DNA from: an uncultured Phycisphaerales bacterium | GTDB taxonomy: Bacteria > Planctomycetota > Phycisphaerae > WQYP01 | NCBI GenBank assembly: GCA_903845195.1 | Contig: CAIMWO010000031.1 | Location: 1 to 64,000 of the forward strand | Reading direction: 5' to 3' | DNA length: 64,000 nucleotides | In this document: positions 36,633 through 45,615 of the stretch, piece by piece | How positions within the stretch are numbered: position 1 is the first letter of the stretch | Layout of the letters: the number at the start of each line of letters is the position of its first letter | Notes under the pieces: model-generated | The model's database searches: none | What the model was told of the DNA's origin: nothing | What the model saw: only the letters and a program-made list of their open reading frames with translations | Position numbers and translations under genes: made by a program

Positions 36633-38998
36633 ACGTGCAGACTGAAACCCGCGTTACTCTGATCTTCGACCCGTTCGACATCTACGCTTCGGGCGGCGTG
36701 AGAGTCACCGAACTCGAGGATGAGGAAAGGGCCTTTCGAGAGATTGACTGCCGGTTGCAGACGCAATCTCAAGACGAGATGGGTGAGCCTCTTACTGTGG
36801 TTGTGGGACAATCGGCAATTCAACACTTCAGAACCTATCGCGGCATTAGAGGCGTTCGGGTGGAGGACTTCACGCCGCTTCGGCGCGTCCACGAGATTGT
36901 GGGGCAGGCGCCCCCCGAATGGCTCACAGACGAAAACGTATATCAATGGGGTATGTTAAGCCTTAGGCCACCGGAACCTCCCTTCTTGGGGAGTTGGGAA
37001 GCAACTGTTGCCGACTGGCTGGCCCCCAATGTCGCCGGGTCGAAGTCATTGGATAGTTGGATACGTGCGCTATCGCAGTCGCCAAGCATTCCAGGGATCA
37101 TGAAGTGCGAGCCTGTCATTCGATGGTTTGTGCAACAGTTCGGGAGCTTGGGCCGTACATTTGGGTTGTCGGCCGACGAGATTGATGAGCTGTCCGACAT
37201 GCTCACGTCGGCAGAGTCGCCCTCGGCATTTGCGCGCACATGGGCTCGAAGGGCTGCGCTAGCACCACTCTTGGACTCGGCAGTTAGCAATCCTCTACAT
37301 AGCCCCAACATAGACGTGCTATCGCCGAAGATGCGGTTCCTGATGAAGAGACTGCCCATCCTCTTTCCATTGCCAACAATCATCAGCGGAGACGTGTGCC
37401 GTCTGTTCCGCGATGCTGTTCGGAAGGCTCGAATCCGCGACGCAGGGCAATTGGAAGCCGCTATTCTGCGCCTCAATGCCGTTTGGGAGGGAATCACGGA
37501 AGAGATTCGTGACTGGCTAGATGTTTCGCCTCGTGGGCTATCGCAAAAGGCTGCAGAGCATCTTGAGAAGTTGCCTGGATTCGCCGACTCGCCTGAACTG
37601 CAGGAAATAGTGGGAGAGCATCGTCCGCCAGAGGGGGCCCCCCGGTGGGAGGGTTTGAATGACAACTTTGACGGCTGGGTTTCTTCGTACGCGCGTTGGA
37701 TCAGAAACGCATTCAATCGCCGTGAACTACCTTCAATAGAAGATGATCCATCCACCGGCTTTTCGCGGTGGCTCAAGGACAACTATACCGTAAGCTTTAG
37801 TCATCCAGAGCGTAGCTATTTGACCGTTGCTGGCACGATTCGATCGGCACTTCGTGAGGGTCGAACGGTTCTTCTAGTGCTCATCGATGCGATGGCCGTG
37901 CATGTCCTTGATCACTTCCGTGTAGCGATGTCAAAGGCGCTTGGCGAGGAGCCAACACGTGTGACTTATGTGTTTGCACCGATACCAACCGTCACCGAAG
38001 TATGTAAGGCCTCGATCGCGTCGGGCATATTTCCTGACCAGTGCACCGGAGATCTCCGCGCCGATGTGGCCAAGGCATACGGCCTTCAAGACCAGCAGCT
38101 GCAGGTCGCCGCAAACTGGGCGGATGCACAACGGTCGCGAATCCTACAGGAGACGAAGCTGCTTGTTTATCGTGACAACAGAGTTGATGATCAGCTCGCG
38201 ATGGCAGGCAATTATCGAGAACTTGTCCATGAGTGCCGTAACATCGCGGATCGCGTGTCTTCGCTATTGCGACGCCTAGTCGATGATTGCCGCTGTATAA
38301 ACGGGAGCACCCCCCTCGGAGTTATTCCCGCCGATCATGGTTTCACCTACGGCCCCGGAGCTCTAGGGGGATCTGGCCACGAGGGGTCAGACCAGCGGCA
38401 CTTCTATCGATGCCAGGCTCTCAGCTCAACCGAACGGCGTCCGCCAGCTGACGAACACCTCACTTTTCTTGATAAGAATGTGTTTCGTACACGAAACGAC
38501 TATGTGGCCGCTCGAAGTCGCTCGTGGGGCTCAGATACATTGAGCGGATGGGTGATGTCACATGGAGGATTGTTGCCCGAGGAAGTCATAATCCCCCTCG
38601 TGGAATGGTACGGCAAGGACGCCCAGATACCTTGGCCTACGATTGACATTGTTGGTGATGCCTATCGTGAGCGTGGCGAGTGGCTACTGAAGACTAAATT
38701 GCGCAATCTTCACGCAGTGCCCGTCCCGGGAGGCGAGATTACCATCGGAGTGCGCGGAGCAATGAAGCGAGTCGGCATCCAATTCTCACGACTGCAGCCC
38801 GGGCAGACGGTAGTGTTGGATCTCAAGCTACCAGAAGCCAATCCTGAGATGATCGAGGAGTTGACCGTCGAGACCACAACCGAGATGCATTGGCGTGATT
38901 CACAACCTGTGCAGCTAGACCGCAACTACTCCGTGAGTGCCGCTCGACAGCTGGCCGAGCGCACTACCAGCCAAGATGCATTTGAGTCGATGTTCTGA
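36629..38998 (+). CDS. pglZ: PglZ-domain protein
   Basis: This encodes a 789-residue protein with the alkaline-phosphatase-superfamily core of PglZ: VLLVLIDAMAVHVLDHF near 417 (metal-binding Asp), VFAPIPTVTEVCKASI shortly after with the nucleophile-position Thr, and VIPADHGFTYGPG near 568 with the Asp-His metal pair. PglZ is the signature protein of BREX systems. The start is GTG inside the preceding stop (GTGA), implying coupled translation. The first 400 residues are helical and the last 120 are beta-rich. A GAGGAG site between its stop and the next start shows the operon continuing. Confidence 0.88.
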   Translation: MNVQTETRVTLIFDPFDIYASGGVRVTELEDEERAFREIDCRLQTQSQDEMGEPLTVVVGQSAIQHFRTYRGIRGVRVEDFTPLRRVHEIVGQAPPEWLTDENVYQWGMLSLRPPEPPFLGSWEATVADWLAPNVAGSKSLDSWIRALSQSPSIPGIMKCEPVIRWFVQQFGSLGRTFGLSADEIDELSDMLTSAESPSAFARTWARRAALAPLLDSAVSNPLHSPNIDVLSPKMRFLMKRLPILFPLPTIISGDVCRLFRDAVRKARIRDAGQLEAAILRLNAVWEGITEEIRDWLDVSPRGLSQKAAEHLEKLPGFADSPELQEIVGEHRPPEGAPRWEGLNDNFDGWVSSYARWIRNAFNRRELPSIEDDPSTGFSRWLKDNYTVSFSHPERSYLTVAGTIRSALREGRTVLLVLIDAMAVHVLDHFRVAMSKALGEEPTRVTYVFAPIPTVTEVCKASIASGIFPDQCTGDLRADVAKAYGLQDQQLQVAANWADAQRSRILQETKLLVYRDNRVDDQLAMAGNYRELVHECRNIADRVSSLLRRLVDDCRCINGSTPLGVIPADHGFTYGPGALGGSGHEGSDQRHFYRCQALSSTERRPPADEHLTFLDKNVFRTRNDYVAARSRSWGSDTLSGWVMSHGGLLPEEVIIPLVEWYGKDAQIPWPTIDIVGDAYRERGEWLLKTKLRNLHAVPVPGGEITIGVRGAMKRVGIQFSRLQPGQTVVLDLKLPEANPEMIEELTVETTTEMHWRDSQPVQLDRNYSVSAARQLAERTTSQDAFESMF

Positions 38999-39012
38999 GG
39001 AGTGAATACTGT

Positions 39013-41226
39013 ATGGCTGCGAGCGCATTTGACAACAAGATTCGTGAAGTATTTGGAGACTTCGCGATCGATAAGGGGCTACTTCGGCGCCTGGGCGTCT
39101 CTGGCGATGATCGGCACGTTCCATCTTACGTGATGGACTGGATCGTGACCTACTCGTCAAAAGCGTCACCGACGACTACCTCCCTCCAGCAGGAGGTGAC
39201 GCAATTCGTTCAACGGCATCTCCCCCCAAAGGGAGAGAAGGAGCGGGTGAAGTTCCGTCTAGGCCAAGGAGAGGTCATCACCTTACTTGATGCGGTGTCG
39301 GTTTCGGTAAAGCTGGGAGCAGAGGTGGAGTACTCTGCAGCGATCCCTTGCCTAGACGAGACCAAGGCCTTCATTGACGCATCAGTAATTGAGCAGAACG
39401 AGGGGCTCTTGCAGGGAAGTAGTTGGGGCGCCGTCAAACTGAAATATGACAGTGATGAAACACGCGGAGGTATTCGCGTCGTCGACTTCAAACCGATGCA
39501 GGCTGGTAGAGTATCAATCGAAGCCTACTTCGAGTGCCGTAAGGCATTCACAGTTGAGGAGTGGCTGGATTTGATCGTGCGAACGATGGGATACGAGCCG
39601 ACTGCCTATTCAGAGTCGGAGAAATTGTGGCTGATTTGTCGGCTGATTCCAATCGTGCACAATCGCGTAAACATGATGGAACTTGCTCCACCGGGATCGG
39701 GTAAGTCCTATGTGTTCAACAACATTAGCCGGCACGTCTGGCTGACTGCAGCAGAGATTAGTCCCGCGGTCCTATTCTACAACCGAGCGCGCCGCACGCC
39801 CGGGTTGCTTACGCGTTACGACCTGGTAGTCCTTGATGAGGCTCAGTCCATCCGGTTCACCAACGGGGCAGATATTCAGGCCCAATTGAAGGGGTACCTT
39901 GAACAAGGCGTTTACTCGCGAGGTGATGTCACCGCGACCGCCGAGTGTGGGTTGATGCTCCTAGCCAACATTGAGCTACAGGGAGACGGTGAGAGCACCT
40001 ACTACAATGGCAAGCCAAAGTTCCGACCACGTGATCGAGACTACATACGACGTTTGTCTCCTGTGTTTCTGGAATCACCACTGCTCGACCGGTTTCACGG
40101 CATCCTACCAGGATGGGAGATCCCGCCATTTCAGACAGACCAACAGGCAACGGGGCTCGGACTGAAGGCGGATTACTTTGCAGAGGTCTGCCACGCATTA
40201 CGCGGGGCGGCGCACATTTCCCAAGCTATTCGGGCAAAGCTCAGGTTGAGCGGTGGGAAACGGGACTGTACTGCAGTTGAGCGTCTCGCAAGTGGGCTTG
40301 CCAAACTCCTGCTGATCGATCCTGACCATCCCCGATTCAAGGAATTGGTACTTCGACCGGCCGAGGAAATGCGACGCCTCGCTCGGACTCAGCTGAATGC
40401 GCTGGATCCAGAGGGCTATCCTGCCAGCCTGCAGATACTCCATCTCGGACAGGAGGGAAGCAAAGCAAGCGTTGGGCGGGTAGGTCGATATGATCTTCTC
40501 GAAGAGATTGGGCATGGAGGGATGGCCCGAGTGTACCGTGCATTAGACACAAAGACCGGAACGGTAGTTGCGCTGAAGCGCGTGGAAAGTGCAGGGGCTC
40601 CGGTTAATGCAGCTGCTATCTCTCGGGAGATTGCGATTTATCAGCGACTCAAGGAGGTAGCCAATCGCAACGTTCTGGCCGTGAAGGACGTGTTCCATGA
40701 GGCTGGAGTGTACGCCCTTATCACTGAATTCGCAGATGGTGGAAGCCTTTGGGACATATGCAACCCAGAGGGCGAAGATTCCCCTCGCTCACTTGACGAA
40801 CGCACGGTAAAGCACATCGCGATAGAACTGCTGAATGGTCTGACGGCACTTCACGAACATGGCATTGTGCACCGTGACATCAAGCCTCAAAACGTACTTC
40901 GCTGCGACGACACCTGGAAAATAGCCGACTTCGGAATTAGTAAGTTCTTGGATACTCCGGTTACTGGTTATACCTTCCAAGGAGCACACACCGCGCCATG
41001 GGCACCGCCTGAGCAAATAGAGGGCGCGCAAGCGCATCCTTCTGCCGATGTCTATGCGTGCGGGCGAGTTTTGTGTTTCCTTCTAACAGGGAGCACAAAG
41101 CGGGAGGCGCTTTTGTCGGTTGCCTCTCACTGGCAAAAACTACTGCAGGACTGCGTTAACCTAAACGCCGAGAAGCGGCCATCCGCAAAGGCCCTAATGC
41201 AGTCCATCCAAGAAGTTCAATGCTAA
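39013..41226 (+). CDS. brxL: BrxL AAA+ protein fused to Ser/Thr kinase
   Basis: This encodes a 737-residue fusion. Residues 1 to about 470 follow the BrxL layout: VPSYVMDWIV, then FTVEEWLDLIVRTMGYEP, RLIPIVHNRVNMMEL and Walker A APPGSGKSYVF near 226, Walker B VVLDEAQS near 275 and a Gly-Arg-Gly segment. BrxL is a DNA-binding AAA+ (Lon-related) effector of BREX types 1 and 4. The usual C-terminal Lon-like protease part is replaced by a complete Hanks-type kinase, residues 488-737: IGHGGMARVY, ALKRV lysine, HRDIKPQN near 619, DFGISK near 638 and a WAPPEQ activation-loop end. All catalytic residues are present. This fusion is new to me. It has a strong site before the ATG and ends 22 bases from the convergent PAPS-reductase-like gene. 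Confidence 0.85.
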   Translation: MAASAFDNKIREVFGDFAIDKGLLRRLGVSGDDRHVPSYVMDWIVTYSSKASPTTTSLQQEVTQFVQRHLPPKGEKERVKFRLGQGEVITLLDAVSVSVKLGAEVEYSAAIPCLDETKAFIDASVIEQNEGLLQGSSWGAVKLKYDSDETRGGIRVVDFKPMQAGRVSIEAYFECRKAFTVEEWLDLIVRTMGYEPTAYSESEKLWLICRLIPIVHNRVNMMELAPPGSGKSYVFNNISRHVWLTAAEISPAVLFYNRARRTPGLLTRYDLVVLDEAQSIRFTNGADIQAQLKGYLEQGVYSRGDVTATAECGLMLLANIELQGDGESTYYNGKPKFRPRDRDYIRRLSPVFLESPLLDRFHGILPGWEIPPFQTDQQATGLGLKADYFAEVCHALRGAAHISQAIRAKLRLSGGKRDCTAVERLASGLAKLLLIDPDHPRFKELVLRPAEEMRRLARTQLNALDPEGYPASLQILHLGQEGSKASVGRVGRYDLLEEIGHGGMARVYRALDTKTGTVVALKRVESAGAPVNAAAISREIAIYQRLKEVANRNVLAVKDVFHEAGVYALITEFADGGSLWDICNPEGEDSPRSLDERTVKHIAIELLNGLTALHEHGIVHRDIKPQNVLRCDDTWKIADFGISKFLDTPVTGYTFQGAHTAPWAPPEQIEGAQAHPSADVYACGRVLCFLLTGSTKREALLSVASHWQKLLQDCVNLNAEKRPSAKALMQSIQEVQC

Positions 41227-41248
41227 CTAGTCTCCACATGAAGTTAGT

Positions 41249-42046
41249 CTAAGTGTGGCAGAATGAGCAAGGCAAGTTATCGTCGTCCTCGTCTTGTCCC
41301 AGAATCTCTAGCAGCGGCCTGTTAGGCTTGTCCTTCTTGGCCGCTAGCAAAGCGTCTTGCTGTTTTGCCTTAATCTCTGCGACGCGCTCTGGCCGCGCCA
41401 GTTCCTCGAGTGACTCCCGTTCAGTCCAGGTATAACGTTCACCGTTCACAGGATTGGTCTTTTCGTATTGTTTGGCCTTTTCATACAAGTCCGGATGTCG
41501 CTCGAGCAGCCCGACCCACTCGTTCTTACGCTGATAGAAGCAGAAGAAGCAGCCCGAACGTGTCCGCCAATCGTAGTAGGTCGGGAAGCCGATACCGCTC
41601 TCGTCCAAAATGCGATGTACGTCCTGGAGTGTCATTCCATCATCCCGGAATGGGTAGACAGGATGAATGTTGGGCTTTGAGGTGATGTAGCCCCCCCGAT
41701 CTTCGTCTGCCCGGATGCCCACATACATCATAACTTCATCAGTCCCGACGAACTTCTCAAAGGGCTTGATCTTGAGGACCTTGGTGCACCACCGCATCCT
41801 CGACGAGGGGAGGTACCCCCCATAAACCTTGAGCCAATGGTCAAAACCGCGATCATCGCGAAGGCGTACAATCTTCTTCCCCAGAAATGCCTCGAGTCGC
41901 CCTAGGTACTCGTAAGTTTCAGCAAGCTCCTTATCGGTATCACAGAACACATATTCCATGTCAGAGATCTTATCTCGCATATATATAGCGAGCGCCGTGC
42001 TGTCCTTTCCCCCGGAGAGCGACAGAATGTGACGGATGTTGGGCAT
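41249..42046 (-). CDS. PAPS-reductase/DndC-like enzyme
   Basis: This encodes a 265-residue adenine-nucleotide alpha-hydrolase fold protein. The PP-loop SGGKDSTALAIYM opens at residue 10, VFCDTDKEL follows, and SRMRWCTKVLKIKPF carries the conserved Cys-Thr-x-x-x-Lys. A CxxC pair (SGCFFCFYQRKNEW) and a terminal CSFCHT could bind a cluster or zinc. Relatives include DndC, which activates sulfur transfer for DNA phosphorothioation, and the PAPS-reductase-domain protein (BrxP) of type 4 BREX. Here no DndD or DndE gene is visible, so it may act with the neighbouring ATPases. It is last of a three-gene reverse operon, 59 bases after the ATPase. Confidence 0.8.
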   Translation of the reverse strand: MPNIRHILSLSGGKDSTALAIYMRDKISDMEYVFCDTDKELAETYEYLGRLEAFLGKKIVRLRDDRGFDHWLKVYGGYLPSSRMRWCTKVLKIKPFEKFVGTDEVMMYVGIRADEDRGGYITSKPNIHPVYPFRDDGMTLQDVHRILDESGIGFPTYYDWRTRSGCFFCFYQRKNEWVGLLERHPDLYEKAKQYEKTNPVNGERYTWTERESLEELARPERVAEIKAKQQDALLAAKKDKPNRPLLEILGQDEDDDNLPCSFCHT

Positions 42047-42105
42047 AAGAGTCCTTTCGTTTGCAGCACCAGGTATATTGTAGCGACAGCCTCATCGCGG
42101 CCACA

Positions 42106-45100
42106 TCATTCTGCAAGTAATTCACGGGTGACGCGTGCGAGGGCTGCAACTGCAATGTCACGAGTTCCTTTGTCAGCAGCGTCGCCCAAGGCCCGACGAA
42201 TGTCGGCCTCAAGTCGGTCCAAGACCTTGCGGCTGTCTCGCGGAATTCGCACAACCCGCTCCAGTTCCTCCGCGCCTCGAGTTGTAATCCCGACTCGAAT
42301 GGTATCGGTTTCTGGCTCCAAGAAGGCACCCTTGTGGTACGCGAGCGCTTCAAGGTGACCAAAGAGGCGCGAGACTTTCGAAAGCGCTACCTCGAATCTG
42401 GCCCGATCATGGTCCCGCCACATGGGCGGCGGTTTTTCACCCAAGAGTGCGGCGACCGATTCGAGCCAACTCGTATTGTCCAGTTCGGACGCCGCCGCTC
42501 GAACGGCGAAGGTCTTTACCGAGGGCTCAACAACCCAGTTTCGGAGATGCTCAGCCCTTCGCTGCAATTCCGGCCTTAGCTCTGCGATGTGGACCGAAAC
42601 TCCAAAAGCAACACCAATTGCACCACAGATCTCAACAAGTAGTTCGTCATAGGCACGTTGCAGTTCCCCCAGACTTGCTCGGAGAACACTTAAGAACGAT
42701 CGCAGGCCGGCATCGGATAGCTGTGTGTTCGGCAACAAAGGGACCACGCCACATGCCGCGGGCAGGTCTTCAAACAGGAGTTGGTCGGGCTCACGTGCCT
42801 GAATCAATGCTGTTCGGACTGCTTTGGCCGTTGCGGAAAGTCGCTCCGTATTCAGTGTGTATTCGTTGAGCTTGGCGGCGAAGCGACAAAGCGGCCGTAC
42901 TATTCCCAGGATGTGGTCTTTCGATACGGCGCCTACGACTTCTTCTCGGCCCAGCATCGCTGCGAGTTGGTTGAAGACCGTCGCACGTACGCCTGTTACT
43001 CTCCACCTATGTACCGTGAACCGCTCTGGTGACCGAATAGCCCGTTCAAATACGGGAACCGTCAATTGTGGAACAAAGGACTTATCTTCGTACAACGCCA
43101 CGTCGGTCGTATTAGCTAGCAGAGAGGCGCACAAGATCACCGGCAGTGGTCCGTCTCGCATGCCAAACGGCCTCCTCCTCAGAGTGTCATAGAGCTCCGA
43201 GATGGGTTTGGCGCCGTCCAAGGTTGTATTATAGAACTCTTCGATGGCCTCCCACACTGCATGTAAGCCCGCGTCAGCCTTTTCGCGAGGGGACGCGAAG
43301 TGCCATCCGTCGCTTCCATGGCGATGCATGCCTGTGGTCTTCAGGACCGAAAGGTACATGCTCTTGTGCGGTGGAGTTCCTTGGATGCCTAAATCCTCGG
43401 TCGCACTTTGACCAATCATTGCCTCAATCAAGTCACGACGAGCAGCGGCTGCTGCCGAGGACAGCTCGCGGCGATTGATGAGTTCGTTACAGATTCGAGG
43501 TGTATCGGGATACAGGTCGTCGCACACCTTGGAAAGAAACTCGTTCAGGTCGCGATAGGCATCAAACGATCGCTCGCGGCCGGCAGTGAACCAGACGTTC
43601 GGGGTATCCGCCGATTCTAGTGGCGAAAGTAAACCTGAAACCACACTCTCGACTTCTCGCAGTACCGCAATCTCCCTCGCTCGTAGCTCACGCCGTGCTG
43701 TTGCGTCACCCTCGAGTTCCGCGACGTGAGTCTTCACCCATTCGATGCATGCCGCCTCCCTAAGGGCATTCTCAAATCGACGGCCGTCTCCCGGCACCAA
43801 CACTAAAATGTCGCGTCGCTCACGGATCGCTGTATTCCGTACAGCTTCCTGAAGAAGAACTACCTGATCGGCGTCCTTAGGAAGAACAACACAAATGGAG
43901 CCATCTGCCTTTTGCGGGTGCTGAAGCTCGACGGAAGGCAAATTTGAAACATCAACGAAATGAACCGCAAAGTACCTTAGTGTGCCACGTGCAAAAGAGT
44001 GGCGGCGTGCCACAACTGGCCGAAGGGGCGCATATCGTGCGGCGAGGCTGGTGATAGGTAAAGAAGGATCAATCCGATCCCGAGCGGTCTTGATGGCGTC
44101 ATCAACGTTGACGTCGCTTCCTTCCCATAGAGCCCAAGTGTTATTGTATTTTCTGTGGACAACTATGGACTTCTTGCTGAGGTCGGCAAGGCTCTTTGCG
44201 ACGTCCACCTCCTCTCTCGCCCCTATCGCCGCGAGTTCGAGTAGTTCCTGCGTAGGGACAAGATTCCGCCACTGCCCAATGGCTGACAATAGTCCCACCA
44301 CCTTCACAGTGAACAGATCATTGAATGGTGCCTCAGGTAGGCGGTCGATAGCACCCTCAATTTCGGCCCAACGCTTCCCAGTGCGATGAGTGTACAGCGA
44401 GTCGCCAAAGGCGTTCAGCATGTAGTCGTACATTCGGTCGCAGGTATAAAGCTCAGCACCCTCGCTGCCGAGAAACTCGAGCAAGCCATGCGGTTCTGTG
44501 GACGCGACAAAGGAGAACACCGAACGTTCGTTCTGGGCAAGTCGACGAAATAACTGGCCCAGAGCGACAGCGACAATAGGATGCAAGGGATGACAGCGAT
44601 GGATAAGCGCGAAGAACTCCTCTCGGCCCATTCCGGCCGGAGCAAGGCCAAGTCGCCAGGCCCTATCGCACAACGCACTGAAAGACCGCCTATCGGCATG
44701 AGTCGACTCACGTGCAACCAGAGAGGCTTTTGTAACGACCGATCTGTGTGCGTCGCGAGCATGGGCTAGAAGGCGAAGAATCTCGTCAGCTGGTTCCTCG
44801 AATACGATGTCCTCAAAGCGGCCCTTCACCTTCTCCCATTCGGCCTGCTCGGTTGTCGACAAGCGACTGGCGTAAGCCCCAAAGTCTTGATGGAGGACGC
44901 CTAGCATTAGGAACAGGGGATCGGAACGTGTCGCTAACTCTGCCAACTGCTGGAGAAGATATACATCAGAGTGCGTTGGGTGCTGCGCCGAGTACTCCAA
45001 TATCTTGCCGAGTTCATCGATGACCAGGAAGATTCCGTTATATTCGAACTCTCCTTGCTTCATGGACTCCAATAGCCCATTGACGACAGCTATGACTTCG

Positions 45101-45615
45101 CGATCATTGACGATCTCTCCATTCAGGTGCGAGCGTTGTAGTCGAGCCACATGCTTGAGTAGTGCCGCCACGCCTTTCGTTGAACGGACTGTTGCAAGTG
45201 ATCGCTGTAAGCCGCGAAGTAGAGCAGCATGAAGCGGCTCTTTGGCCCCTGTAACGACAATTGGCAATAGCGGCGGAACGCTCTTCCTGCCAGAGGCAAG
45301 CTGACGTGCGAGTTCAACATCTCCTTTCTGCACAATGTGCTTGGCGGCATAGTGCGTTTTTTCGTTGCCGAGCGCAAAGAGGTGCGATGCGAACACTGCA
45401 AAGGCGGACTTCCCTGTGCCATAGGGTCCCGTAACAGTCCAAGCTCGTGCACCTTCGCCATTAGCTTTCGCGACTCCAAGCCGCTGAAGTACGCGGCGCC
45501 CACCTGAAGTTAGGAAATACCCATCAAGGCAATGAGGTGACCAGAAATCGATCTCGAGGTTGACCGATCGAACGAAGCGAGAGCTCGATGTGGCGGGTCG
45601 GGGCGTATTCGGCAT
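42106..45615 (-). CDS. second BrxC/PglY-type ATPase
   Basis: This encodes an 1169-residue protein with Walker A GPYGTGKSAFAVFASHLF near residue 61 and a Walker B strand IFLVIDELGK near 198. It shares the N-terminal arrangement of the ATPase at 32733-36632 (an aromatic-containing G-x-Y-G-[ST]-GKS loop, with long insertions before Walker B) and is similar in length, so the two are probable paralogs. The central and C-terminal parts are mostly helical and without recognised catalytic motifs. The stop of the upstream DUF4007 gene overlaps its start by one base (TAATG), so the two are translationally coupled. Together with the PAPS-reductase-like gene it forms a reverse operon that faces the PglZ/BrxL operon. 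Confidence 0.75.
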   Translation of the reverse strand: MPNTPRPATSSSRFVRSVNLEIDFWSPHCLDGYFLTSGGRRVLQRLGVAKANGEGARAWTVTGPYGTGKSAFAVFASHLFALGNEKTHYAAKHIVQKGDVELARQLASGRKSVPPLLPIVVTGAKEPLHAALLRGLQRSLATVRSTKGVAALLKHVARLQRSHLNGEIVNDREVIAVVNGLLESMKQGEFEYNGIFLVIDELGKILEYSAQHPTHSDVYLLQQLAELATRSDPLFLMLGVLHQDFGAYASRLSTTEQAEWEKVKGRFEDIVFEEPADEILRLLAHARDAHRSVVTKASLVARESTHADRRSFSALCDRAWRLGLAPAGMGREEFFALIHRCHPLHPIVAVALGQLFRRLAQNERSVFSFVASTEPHGLLEFLGSEGAELYTCDRMYDYMLNAFGDSLYTHRTGKRWAEIEGAIDRLPEAPFNDLFTVKVVGLLSAIGQWRNLVPTQELLELAAIGAREEVDVAKSLADLSKKSIVVHRKYNNTWALWEGSDVNVDDAIKTARDRIDPSLPITSLAARYAPLRPVVARRHSFARGTLRYFAVHFVDVSNLPSVELQHPQKADGSICVVLPKDADQVVLLQEAVRNTAIRERRDILVLVPGDGRRFENALREAACIEWVKTHVAELEGDATARRELRAREIAVLREVESVVSGLLSPLESADTPNVWFTAGRERSFDAYRDLNEFLSKVCDDLYPDTPRICNELINRRELSSAAAAARRDLIEAMIGQSATEDLGIQGTPPHKSMYLSVLKTTGMHRHGSDGWHFASPREKADAGLHAVWEAIEEFYNTTLDGAKPISELYDTLRRRPFGMRDGPLPVILCASLLANTTDVALYEDKSFVPQLTVPVFERAIRSPERFTVHRWRVTGVRATVFNQLAAMLGREEVVGAVSKDHILGIVRPLCRFAAKLNEYTLNTERLSATAKAVRTALIQAREPDQLLFEDLPAACGVVPLLPNTQLSDAGLRSFLSVLRASLGELQRAYDELLVEICGAIGVAFGVSVHIAELRPELQRRAEHLRNWVVEPSVKTFAVRAAASELDNTSWLESVAALLGEKPPPMWRDHDRARFEVALSKVSRLFGHLEALAYHKGAFLEPETDTIRVGITTRGAEELERVVRIPRDSRKVLDRLEADIRRALGDAADKGTRDIAVAALARVTRELLAE

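Noticed and set aside
31397-41226. Complete BREX with a PglX methylase
   Set aside because: No frame in the two operons carries AdoMet-binding or NPPY motifs, so no methylase is claimed.
41249-42046. Complete Dnd phosphorothioation system
   Set aside because: Only a DndC-like gene is visible; no DndA, DndD or DndE gene is found in the window.
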